9,525 nucleotides of DNA from an archaeon (GCA_024409145.1 JAKSUF010000037.1:1-9525), one strand, 5' to 3'. Shown: positions 1-6,077, numbered from the stretch's first letter. Program-made: numbers and translations. Notes: a model not told the origin generated them from the letters alone.

Positions 1-255
1 TATAAAAAATACTAAAAATAAGAAAATAAATGCAAATAAATATTAAATAATAAAATCAAAGATATAAATAAGAATTAAAAATTCTTAAAAATAGTTATTA
101 AATTAGTAACTAAGAAAGAAGTTAACTATTAAAATTAACTAATTAAAAAATAGTTATTAAATTAATAGCTAAGAAAGAAGATAATAGATTAATTAATTAA
201 AAAATTAATAGTTAAAAACGAATAATTATAATTATATAAATTAAGGAGATAAAAT
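1..255 (+). promoter_or_regulatory. Leader and upstream region of the aldolase gene
   Basis: This stretch has no coding sequence and is almost entirely A and T. It ends in a strong Shine-Dalgarno site, AAGGAGAT at 243-250, seven bases before the ATG at 256. Between about 87 and 180 it carries a near-perfect direct repeat whose two copies each contain a dyad (listed separately). A third related element, TTAATAGTTA at 205-214, is the inverse of TAACTATTAA at 123-132. I could not choose a TATA box with confidence: the clearest TATA-like string (TATATAAATT near 232-241) lies too close to the Shine-Dalgarno site to be the promoter of this message. The region therefore holds promoter and probable operator sequence, but the transcription start is unknown. 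Confidence 0.5.
87..180. repeat. Two 35-bp direct repeats, each containing a dyad
   Basis: Copy 1 at 87-121 and copy 2 at 146-180 match at 33 of 35 bases with a period of 59 bp. Inside each copy lies an inverted repeat with 10-base arms around one central A: TAGTTATTAA/TTAGTAACTA (92-101/103-112) and TAGTTATTAA/TTAATAGCTA (151-160/162-171). The two bases that differ between copies both sit in the right arm, and each copy keeps full pairing with just one G:T wobble. This is the shape expected of paired binding sites for a dimeric regulator, but in sequence this AT-rich chance dyads are common, so the operator role is an inference. Confidence 0.55.
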
Positions 256-1221
256 ATGCCATTAATTACATCAACAGAAATGTTTAAAAAAGCGTATAAT
301 GGTGGATATGCTATTGGTGCATTTAACGTTAATAATATGGAAATTATACAAGGAATTACAGAAGCAGCTAAAGAATGTAACTCTCCAGTTATATTACAAG
401 TTTCAAAAGGTGCAAGAGCTTATGCTAATAGAACTTACCTTGTAAAATTAGTTGAAGCAGCAGTTATTGAAACTGATTTACCTACTGTTTTACATTTAGA
501 CCATGGAGATTCATTCGAAACTTGTAAATCCTGTATTGATGATGGATTTACTTCTGTTATGATTGATGCTTCATCTAAACCATTTGAAGAAAACATAGAA
601 ATTACAAGCAAAGTTGTAGATTATGCACATGACCATGGAGTAGTAGTTGAAGCAGAACTAGGTACTTTAGCAGGTGTTGAAGATGATGTAAAAGTTGCTG
701 CTGAAGATTCATCATACACTAAACCGGAAGATGTAGAGGAATTTGTAAACAGTACTGGTTGTGATTCATTAGCTATTTCTATTGGTACCTCTCACGGAGC
801 ATACAAATTTACTCCAGAACAATGTACTCCTAATGAAAAAGGTGTTTTAGTACCACCTCCATTAAGATTTGATATTTTAGAAGATATTTCTAAAAGATTA
901 CCGGAATTCCCTATTGTATTACATGGTTCTTCATCTGTTCCACAAGAATATGTTAAAATGATTAATGAAAATGGTGGAAAAATGCCTGATGCAATTGGTA
1001 TTCCTGAAGAACAATTAAGAGAAGCTGCTAAAGGAGCAGTATGTAAAATTAATATTGATTCTGATTTACGTCTTGCTATGACTGGTAGTATTCGTCAATT
1101 CTTTAATGAACAACCAGATAAATTCGATCCAAGAGAATACTTAAAACCAGCAAGAGCTAATATTAAAGAATTAGTAAAACACAAAATTACAGATGTTTTA
1201 GGCTGTAATGATAAAATATAA
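256..1221 (+). CDS. fba: Class II fructose-1,6-bisphosphate aldolase
   Basis: A 321-residue zinc-dependent class II aldolase that interconverts fructose-1,6-bisphosphate with dihydroxyacetone phosphate and glyceraldehyde-3-phosphate in cytoplasmic glycolysis/gluconeogenesis. The (beta/alpha)8 barrel shows the family signatures in order: GAFNVNN near residue 21; HLDHGD at 80-85, with catalytic Asp82 and zinc ligand His83; VEAELGTLAG at 131-140; GTSHGAYKF at 177-185, with zinc ligand His180; LHGSSSVP at 222-229, with zinc ligand His223; and KINIDSDLR at 264-272, which binds the phosphate/ketose. The insertion around residues 186-212 and the GTSHGAYKF form resemble the long class IIb enzymes of Clostridia and Giardia. 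The ATG at 256 has an ideal AAGGAG site. The gene is monocistronic and ends at a hairpin terminator. Typical archaea use class I aldolase or the bifunctional aldolase/phosphatase, so lateral acquisition is likely but unproven. Tagatose-bisphosphate specificity cannot be excluded. Confidence 0.93.
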   Translation: MPLITSTEMFKKAYNGGYAIGAFNVNNMEIIQGITEAAKECNSPVILQVSKGARAYANRTYLVKLVEAAVIETDLPTVLHLDHGDSFETCKSCIDDGFTSVMIDASSKPFEENIEITSKVVDYAHDHGVVVEAELGTLAGVEDDVKVAAEDSSYTKPEDVEEFVNSTGCDSLAISIGTSHGAYKFTPEQCTPNEKGVLVPPPLRFDILEDISKRLPEFPIVLHGSSSVPQEYVKMINENGGKMPDAIGIPEEQLREAAKGAVCKINIDSDLRLAMTGSIRQFFNEQPDKFDPREYLKPARANIKELVKHKITDVLGCNDKI

Positions 1222-1240
1222 TTAAAATATAATTAAAAAC

Positions 1241-1277
1241 TACAGACAGATAAAACTGTCTGTAAATTACTTTTTTT
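1241..1277 (+). terminator. Terminator of the aldolase gene, possibly bidirectional
   Basis: A perfect 9-bp stem, TACAGACAG (1241-1249) with CTGTCTGTA (1256-1264), encloses the loop ATAAAA and is followed by seven T residues at 1271-1277. It lies 20 bases past the aldolase stop. Read on the minus strand, the same hairpin is followed by GTTTTT, so it could also stop read-through from the converging transporter gene. Confidence 0.8.
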
Positions 1278-1303
1278 AAATAAAACTAGCAAATTCAACA
1301 TAT

Positions 1304-1368
1304 AAAAATAAACTACTTTTCAAATAAAAACTAATAAACCACACCACATAAAAAAATAAACTACTTTT
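1304..1368. repeat. Duplicated U-tract element between convergent genes
   Basis: The 17-mer AAAAATAAACTACTTTT occurs at 1304-1320 and again, identical, at 1352-1368. On the minus strand each copy reads AAAAGTAGTTTATTTTT, so each supplies a U-rich tract downstream of the transporter gene that ends at 1402. Archaeal transcription ends at U-rich tracts with the help of aCPSF1/FttA, so the copies are plausible serial terminators for that gene. Confidence 0.45.
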
Positions 1369-1401
1369 AAAAATTAATAAAATTATTAATAATTAATTAA
1401 A

Positions 1402-2043
1402 TTAATCTTCTAACTTTTTAATTTTATTTATCACATATCTTGTAAATGGATAAATAATTATCTCATAAACTGTTTTAAAAGTAGCTTGAGCAATAATCAT
1501 AATTAACAACATTGTATTAGGCATAGTACCAAAGAATGCTATTGTAATAAATAAACAAGCATCGATACCTTCACCAATGATAGTACTACAAATACACCTA
1601 CCAAATAAATGAGGTTCATATTTTTCTTTCATTTTAACCATAGAGTAAGAATTTAATAAACTTCCCACTAAATAAGCTATGAAAGAAGCAATTAATATTC
1701 TTGGAGTATTACTAAGTACTAAAGCAAAAGCTTCTTGACCATCAAAAAAGACAGGTGCAGGTAATAAAATTGCAATAGCATAACATAATACTGCAACTAA
1801 ATTCATTACAAATCCCAATAAGATAACAGTTTTAGCTTTACTAAAACCATATACTTCAGCAAGAACATCATTAATTATATAAGTCAAAGGAAAAATAATC
1901 ACAGCACAAGGTAATACAATATCACCATAAAATGAAAATGTTTTAAATGCAAGTATATTACTTATAATTAAACTTGCACAAAACATCCCAGTTAATATAC
2001 TATAAACTTCAGTTTTTGTAGGTGTAATCTTATTTTTAAACAT
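1402..2043 (-). CDS. yhhQ: VUT/YhhQ-family queuosine or archaeosine precursor transporter
   Basis: A 213-residue integral membrane protein of the VUT (YhhQ, formerly DUF165) family, which in bacteria imports preQ0 and preQ1, precursors of the tRNA base queuosine. In an archaeon the related end product is archaeosine at tRNA position 15, so a preQ0 salvage role is inferred. Six hydrophobic helices lie at about residues 14-33, 43-62, 72-95, 112-132, 156-173 and 177-198. Family motifs are visible: INDVLAEVYGFSKAK at 57-71, the RCICSTIIGEGID stretch at 149-161, and an A-Q-x-x-x-K-x-x-Y-E pattern at 185-194. The ATG at 2043 has only a weak GGGGT site in front of it. It lies 171 bp downstream of NAC on the same strand, with the NAC terminator between them, so it is probably transcribed separately. 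No riboswitch was recognised in its leader. Confidence 0.85.
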   Translation of the reverse strand: MFKNKITPTKTEVYSILTGMFCASLIISNILAFKTFSFYGDIVLPCAVIIFPLTYIINDVLAEVYGFSKAKTVILLGFVMNLVAVLCYAIAILLPAPVFFDGQEAFALVLSNTPRILIASFIAYLVGSLLNSYSMVKMKEKYEPHLFGRCICSTIIGEGIDACLFITIAFFGTMPNTMLLIMIIAQATFKTVYEIIIYPFTRYVINKIKKLED

Positions 2044-2180
2044 GAATTTACCCCATGTTATTTTATTTTGTAAAATTTAGAACATTCAATTCATAAATTT
2101 AAATTATAATAGAAAATATGAAAATATTAAACATACTAAAAAATACTAAAATATTAAAAAAATTAGAAAAAGTAAAGTAA

Positions 2181-2227
2181 TAAAAAATAAAATAAAAAAA
2201 GAAAAATACCTTAATTAAGAATTAAGG
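2181..2227 (-). terminator. NAC terminator hairpin overlapping the stop codon
   Basis: Read on the minus strand, CCTTAATT, loop CTT, AATTAAGG forms a perfect 8-bp stem (2209-2227) followed at once by TATTTTTCTTTTTTT and more T-rich sequence down to about 2181. The stem includes the last sense codons of NAC and its TAA stop (2215-2217), so the coding end doubles as a terminator. Confidence 0.6.
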
Positions 2228-2565
2228 TTTAAAATAGCCTCAGCAAGATCTCCTTTAGATTCTTCTAAAGCTTCTCTTGCAGCATCTAAGCTTACACCAG
2301 CTTGATTAGCTACCATTTCAACATCTTCATCAGGAATAACAATTTCCATTTCACGTTCAACTTCAACTACATTTCCAGTGATTTGGAAATTTTCTTGACC
2401 CATTACATTCATAACATTAACTTCAGGATCATTGATAATTAATTCTTTATCTTCGAAACGGATAATAACTTCTTGAGCACCATCAAGAGATTTCATATCC
2501 ATACCCATCTTTTTCATTTGTCTTTGCATTTGTTTTAATTGTTTTGGGTTCATACCAGGTATCAT
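2215..2565 (-). CDS. nac: Nascent polypeptide-associated complex (NAC) protein
   Basis: A 116-residue archaeal NAC, the homodimeric homologue of eukaryotic alpha-NAC, which binds ribosomes and shields emerging polypeptides. The N-terminus MIPGMNPKQLKQM and the following basic, Met-rich segment (to about residue 22) are typical of archaeal NAC and are the probable ribosome contact. The beta-barrel NAC domain spans about residues 25-70 (the QEVIIRFEDKELII and NFQITGN strands). A UBA domain fills residues 78-115 (DVEMVANQAGVSLDAAREAL, then GDLAEAILNL). Length is normal for the family. The ATG at 2565 was chosen because TGAGGA lies seven bases upstream; the internal Met5 lacks such a site. The gene has its own long leader with three abutting palindromes and its own terminator, so it looks monocistronic. 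Confidence 0.96.
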   Translation of the reverse strand: MIPGMNPKQLKQMQRQMKKMGMDMKSLDGAQEVIIRFEDKELIINDPEVNVMNVMGQENFQITGNVVEVEREMEIVIPDEDVEMVANQAGVSLDAAREALEESKGDLAEAILNLNS

Positions 2566-2611
2566 AATAATTCCTCAATAAAATAATAAATATAATTAAA
2601 ATAATCAATAT

Positions 2612-2656
2612 TACTAATTAGTATTAACTAATTTAGTTAATATAAATTAATTTATA
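2612..2656. promoter_or_regulatory. Three abutting palindromes in the NAC promoter region
   Basis: Three perfect dyads follow each other with no gap: TACTAATTAGTA (2612-2623), TTAACTAATTTAGTTAA (2624-2640, one central base) and TATAAATTAATTTATA (2641-2656). On the minus strand the last one contains a TATA-like TTATAAATT (2649-2657). A start about 26 bp downstream would fall near 2627-2630, inside the middle palindrome and about 60 bases before the NAC ATG. A protein bound there would cover the start site, as archaeal repressors often do. The symmetry is seen directly; the operator role is an inference. Confidence 0.4.
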
Positions 2657-2752
2657 ATTCATACATATAATATTTTAATCAAAAGAAATATAAAAACATT
2701 ATAAAAAATATTTAATATAATAAAGTAACAAAAGTTATTAACTAATAAAATA

Positions 2753-2788
2753 AGTAAAATTAATAAAAAAAGTAAAATTAATAAAAAA
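2753..2788 (-). terminator. 18-bp perfect tandem repeat, U-rich on the minus strand
   Basis: AGTAAAATTAATAAAAAA occurs twice head to tail (2753-2770 and 2771-2788). On the minus strand this gives two TTTTTTATTAATTTTACT units, starting 8 bases past the stop of the small secreted protein that ends at 2797. It is best read as a duplicated U-tract terminator without an obvious hairpin. Confidence 0.5.
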
Positions 2789-2796
2789 GAATAATA

Positions 2797-3306
2797 TTAA
2801 CTATTATCCTTATACACGGCATATTTAAAAATATGACAGTTATCTTTCGCATTAAACTTAGTACCAATTAAGTCAAAATGACAATTAACACCATAATGTT
2901 TTTTACAGTAATTAGAAATTCTACTACCAGCTAAAGATACATCTTTAATATTAATAGTTAAAACACCTAACAATTTACCAGTATCTTTAGTATCTGATTT
3001 ACCTTTTGATACTTCATATTTAAAAATATAACACTTATCTTTTGAATTAAACTTACCTTCAATTAATTTATAATTAACCCAATCAGAATAATGATTTTGA
3101 CAATAGTTACGAATTTTAATACCTGCTGATGATAAATCTTTAGCCTTAATAGTTACAACACCTAACACATTGTTACCAGTAGATTTAAACTCTCCATCAG
3201 AAACCTTTTTAAAATCAGTATCCTTAGCAAAGGCACAACCACCAACACTACACAATAAGCAACAACTTATTAAGCATATTATTAAACATCTTAATGATTT
3301 ATTCAC
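2797..3306 (-). CDS. Secreted two-module cysteine-paired protein, unknown family
   Basis: A 169-residue exported protein that I do not recognise. Residues 1-27 form a signal peptide (Lys3, Arg6, a Cys-rich hydrophobic core, then AFA before KDT as a likely cleavage site); VGGC at 21-24 could instead be a lipobox. The mature part is a tandem duplication: residues 47-101 align without gaps to 112-166 at an offset of exactly 65, with about 30 of 55 identical. Each module runs from a hydrophobic strand (LGVxTI) through a helix containing NYC-x-x-HY to a KFN-x-KD-x-C-x-IFKY strand. The two cysteines in each (69 and 92; 134 and 157) suggest one disulfide per module; Cys142 is extra. Predicted order is beta-alpha-beta-beta. 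The start is GTG at 3306, supported by AGGAGAT about ten bases upstream. It stands alone with its own promoter and terminator. Function is unknown; location outside the membrane is well supported. Confidence 0.85.
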   Translation of the reverse strand: MNKSLRCLIICLISCCLLCSVGGCAFAKDTDFKKVSDGEFKSTGNNVLGVVTIKAKDLSSAGIKIRNYCQNHYSDWVNYKLIEGKFNSKDKCYIFKYEVSKGKSDTKDTGKLLGVLTINIKDVSLAGSRISNYCKKHYGVNCHFDLIGTKFNAKDNCHIFKYAVYKDNS

Positions 3307-3346
3307 AATATCTTATCTCCTATAACCCAATAATATATACAAAATA

Positions 3347-3355
3347 ATTTTATAA
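3347..3355 (-). promoter_or_regulatory. Candidate TATA box of the small secreted protein gene
   Basis: On the minus strand this reads TTATAAAAT. A start about 26 bp downstream, near 3325, would sit just before the Shine-Dalgarno site (GGAGA at 3316-3320), giving a short leader of about 20 bases. The placement fits archaeal promoters, but similar strings are frequent in this sequence. Confidence 0.35.
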
Positions 3356-3505
3356 CACATGTTGCCAATAAGTTTAAAGAAATGTAAAAAATTTTCTTCA
3401 ATATAATAACAACACTATAATATAAAATGTGTATTTTCACATATTCTTATATAATGATTAAACTTAATAATATATAAATCTAACGATTATTAAGGCTTTA
3501 TTTGA

Positions 3506-3576
3506 CTAAACAAGAAAAAATAAACCATTAATTGCATAAACAAGAAAAAATAACAAATTAATTGCATAAACAACTA
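3506..3576. repeat. 30-bp tandem repeat, about 2.3 copies
   Basis: Units begin at 3506, 3536 and 3566. The first two share TAAACAAGAAAAAATAA, a slightly varied middle, and AATTAATTGCA or its start; the third keeps CATAAACAA before diverging. The array is intergenic and has no open frame through it, so it looks like slippage or unequal-crossover DNA rather than part of a gene. Confidence 0.6.
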
Positions 3577-3877
3577 AATAAACAATTACAAAATATTATT
3601 ATAAATTAGCAATTCTTCAATTAACATGATGAGAAGAATAAAAAGAAAAAAATAGTTGAAAAAAATAAGAAGAAAAAAGAGAACTTATAATTTAGACTCA
3701 GAATAAGAATATGAACAATGACAAATATTAATAAAAACAATAATCAATTAAATATTTATCCAATTTACACAAACTCTATTTCAAAACTACAACAACGATA
3801 AGAACCCTAATTTCTTGAAAAAATATCCAAATGAGTTTAAAAAAATTATTAAATAAAAAATTTACAAAACTTAAAAA

Positions 3878-4255
3878 CTAATTAATACTCTGTTTAGTAT
3901 AATTATCTTCAATATTTCCAGAAGGTGAAATCTTATTTAATATTATTTTATATGGTTTATTTGTACCATCTTTTTTAAATACAAAATGATCAACTCCACC
4001 TGCTCCAACTATTTCTGAGTTATTTGTACTAGATACGAATTCTTGAGATACTAATTTAACTCCTTCTGTTTCATTTGATACTTCCCAATGATATCCTGTT
4101 GAAGGATTGATTTCTAAATTAAAACTGATTAATTCATTTGAACTATTATTTATTTGATTATTTATATTATTTACAGAATCTGTTTGAGGAACTGTAATAA
4201 TAAAAATTATAAATAAAATAGCGAATATTATAAGTAATATGTCTATAGTTTTCAT
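3878..4255 (-). CDS. Membrane-anchored chagasin-family cysteine-peptidase inhibitor (I42)
   Basis: A 125-residue protein with an N-terminal hydrophobic segment (about residues 5-22) acting as a signal anchor, a short Asn/Ser-rich linker (28-40) and a chagasin-like immunoglobulin-fold domain. Chagasins block papain-type cysteine peptidases by pushing three loops into the active-site cleft. The loop signatures are present: NPSTGYHW at 50-57 (family NPTTGY-W), GAGGVDHF at 84-91 (family GxxG), and NKPY at 99-102 in the place of the usual RPW/F. Arg to Lys and Trp to Tyr in the third loop are conservative but could weaken binding. The domain probably faces outside the membrane. The ATG at 4255 follows AAGGAG by seven bases; the stop is TAG. 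It is divergent from the amidohydrolase gene across 193 bp. The target may be a host, bacterial or own wall-cutting cysteine peptidase; this is not known. Confidence 0.8.
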   Translation of the reverse strand: MKTIDILLIIFAILFIIFIITVPQTDSVNNINNQINNSSNELISFNLEINPSTGYHWEVSNETEGVKLVSQEFVSSTNNSEIVGAGGVDHFVFKKDGTNKPYKIILNKISPSGNIEDNYTKQSIN

Positions 4256-4448
4256 AGTTTTTCTCCTTTTTAATTATAATAGATTATTATATTATTAATA
4301 CTTATTAATATTTATTATTTGATTTTATTTAATTAAACAATATTAAATTTAGTAACTACCTACTAATTTATAAAACTAACTAAATAATATAATAAAAATA
4401 AATATTAATTAAAATTTAAAATTAAATCAACTATAGGAGTAAGATTTT
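4256..4448. promoter_or_regulatory. Divergent promoter region of inhibitor and amidohydrolase genes
   Basis: These 193 bp carry both promoters. On the plus side TTTATAAAA at 4367-4375 is a candidate TATA box that would start transcription near 4397, about 50 bases before the amidohydrolase ATG, whose Shine-Dalgarno site is GGAG at 4436-4439. Close by is an inverted repeat, TTAGTA (4349-4354) and TACTAA (4361-4366) around ACTACC. On the inhibitor side repeated TTATTAAT units (about 4290-4315) make any TATA choice ambiguous. Confidence 0.35.
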
Positions 4449-6077
4449 ATGAATTGTGAACAATTAATTTTAGGAAATATTATTACTCTTGATACTAATA
4501 AAATGTTTGCAGAAGCAATGGCTGTAAAAGAGAGTAGAATTGTTTATTTAGGTTCTGAAGAGATTGCAAGAACTCTTTGTGATGAAAACACACAAATTTT
4601 AGATTATGAAGATAATGTTATTTATCCTGGATTTATAGATTCCCATTGTCATGGATTACTTGCAGGTCAAAGACTTGTTTGGGAATGTGATTTAAAACCT
4701 GGAGAATCCATGGAAGATTACATGGAACTCTTAAAAGAATATATTGAAAAATATCCTGATAGAGATTGTTATAAAGGTTCAGGTTGGGCTTTCTATGATA
4801 AACCTAAGGCATCTATGATTGATTCTGTATGTGCAGATAAACCAGTTATTCTAACATCCATTGATAATCATTCTGTTTGGATTAATTCAATTGCACTTAA
4901 AGAATGTGGAATTGATAAAGAAAAAGCAAAAGAATTAGGTTATGATTTAGTCCATGTTGATGAAGAGGGAAATCCTACAGGTTGGTTAAGTGAAACAGCA
5001 ACTAACATTGTTAGAGAAGTTTATAAAGTTACAGTTGAAGAAATGAAAGAGGGAATTTTAGCTTGGCAAGATTTTGCATTCTCTCAAGGTTTAACTGCAG
5101 TTGGTGAAGCTTTAGTTGACATTTTGGAAGATGGTGAAGAAGCTTACCATGAGTTAAATAAAGAAGGAAAATTAAAACTTCGTACTTTTGCTTATTATTC
5201 TGGTGCTAAATTATTAAAAGAGAATAATTTATATGGTTTATCTGATAATATTATTGAACTTAGTGAAAGAGTAGATTCTGATTATTTTAAAATAGCTGGA
5301 GCTAAAATTATTTTAGATGGTGTTGTTGAAGCACATACTGCTTACCTTAAAGAAGAATATACTGATAAACCAGGACATTATGGAATATTGAATATTAATG
5401 AACAAGAAACATTAGACAAACATGTTTTACTATTAAATGAAAAAGGCATTCCAGTTCATACTCATGCAATTGGGGATGGAGCTATTTCTATGATTGTAAA
5501 TTCATATGAAAAAGCAGAATTAGAAACATCTAATTTTGATATACGTAATAGTGTATGTCATCTTCAATATATGGATGAATCTGATTTCAAACGTTTTGCA
5601 GATTATAATATAATAGCTGTTGTAGCACCACTTTGGGTTCCTATAGACCATACTTTATTTGATAATGAAGTTAAATATTTAGGAGTAGATAGAGCATGGA
5701 ATTGTTACCCTATAAAAGCACTTGAAGATGCTGGTGCAACATTATGTTTCCATACAGATTATCCAGTATCTAGAAGTATTGATGCAGCTGAACAAATTTA
5801 TAGTGCTGTTAAACGTAGAAACCCTAATATGGGACCTGAAACAGTTAAAAATCCAGAAGAAGCTATTTCAGCATATAGTTCTATTTTAGCATCTACTTTA
5901 AACTGTGCTTATTTATGGAGAGAAGAAGATAATTTAGGAACATTAGCTATTGGTAAAATTGCAAATGCTACTGTTTTTAGTGATGATTTCCTTAGAGCAG
6001 AGGAGTTAAATAAAATAGAAGATATTAAACTTGTTGCAACTATTGTAGATGGTGAAGAAGTTTATAGAAATGAATAA
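4449..6077 (+). CDS. YtcJ-like metal-dependent amidohydrolase (amidohydrolase family 3)
   Basis: A 542-residue cytoplasmic hydrolase of the amidohydrolase superfamily, closest in layout to YtcJ and N-substituted formamide deformylase. An N-terminal beta-sandwich segment (residues 5-58) leads into a TIM barrel. Metal-binding features are the HxH motif in PGFIDSHCH (60-68, His66 and His68), the KIILDGVVEAHTAYL segment (286-300), HTHAIGDGA at 337-345, His371 in HLQYMDE, and FHTDYPVSRS at 434-443, where Asp437 is the likely catalytic acid. The usual GSDYPV is here HTDYPV, with the Asp retained. The C-terminal segment (LGTLAIGKIANATVF, 496-510) closes the sandwich, so the protein is complete. GGAG nine bases upstream supports the ATG at 4449. 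The substrate cannot be read from sequence; members act on amides, N-acyl or cyclic compounds. It is monocistronic, divergent from the inhibitor gene and convergent with the FMN-domain gene. Confidence 0.88.
   Translation: MNCEQLILGNIITLDTNKMFAEAMAVKESRIVYLGSEEIARTLCDENTQILDYEDNVIYPGFIDSHCHGLLAGQRLVWECDLKPGESMEDYMELLKEYIEKYPDRDCYKGSGWAFYDKPKASMIDSVCADKPVILTSIDNHSVWINSIALKECGIDKEKAKELGYDLVHVDEEGNPTGWLSETATNIVREVYKVTVEEMKEGILAWQDFAFSQGLTAVGEALVDILEDGEEAYHELNKEGKLKLRTFAYYSGAKLLKENNLYGLSDNIIELSERVDSDYFKIAGAKIILDGVVEAHTAYLKEEYTDKPGHYGILNINEQETLDKHVLLLNEKGIPVHTHAIGDGAISMIVNSYEKAELETSNFDIRNSVCHLQYMDESDFKRFADYNIIAVVAPLWVPIDHTLFDNEVKYLGVDRAWNCYPIKALEDAGATLCFHTDYPVSRSIDAAEQIYSAVKRRNPNMGPETVKNPEEAISAYSSILASTLNCAYLWREEDNLGTLAIGKIANATVFSDDFLRAEELNKIEDIKLVATIVDGEEVYRNE

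Larger units (their letters stand above)
3307..3877. other. 570-bp gene-poor region
   Basis: No convincing gene lies here on either strand. The left end is the promoter and leader of the small secreted protein. Positions 3506-3576 hold a 30-bp tandem repeat. About 3628-3683 is a nearly pure purine stretch on the plus strand, which reads as U/C-rich on the minus strand and could catch read-through from the chagasin-like gene. At 3718-3865 two short plus-strand frames look faintly protein-like but are out of frame with each other and lack a Shine-Dalgarno site. No tRNA-like or GC-rich structured RNA is visible. Confidence 0.6.

Noticed and set aside
1..255. Origin of replication or AT-rich unwinding element
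   Set aside because: No origin recognition boxes or neighbouring orc/cdc6 gene are seen, and similar AT-rich intergenic DNA occurs throughout the window.
2044..2180. PreQ1-type riboswitch before the transporter
   Set aside because: The leader is nearly pure A/T with no C-rich loop or pseudoknot pattern expected of such RNA.
3506..3576. CRISPR array
   Set aside because: The 30-bp units are directly adjacent, with no unique spacers, and decay after two copies.
3628..3683. Short plus-strand frame of Lys/Arg codons in the purine-rich stretch
   Set aside because: Nine codons only, no ribosome-binding site, and fully explained by A/G-rich sequence.
2797..4255. Toxin-antitoxin or protease-inhibitor pair formed by the two small exported proteins
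   Set aside because: The genes are about 570 bp apart, each with its own leader and terminator, and they share no sequence features beyond export signals.
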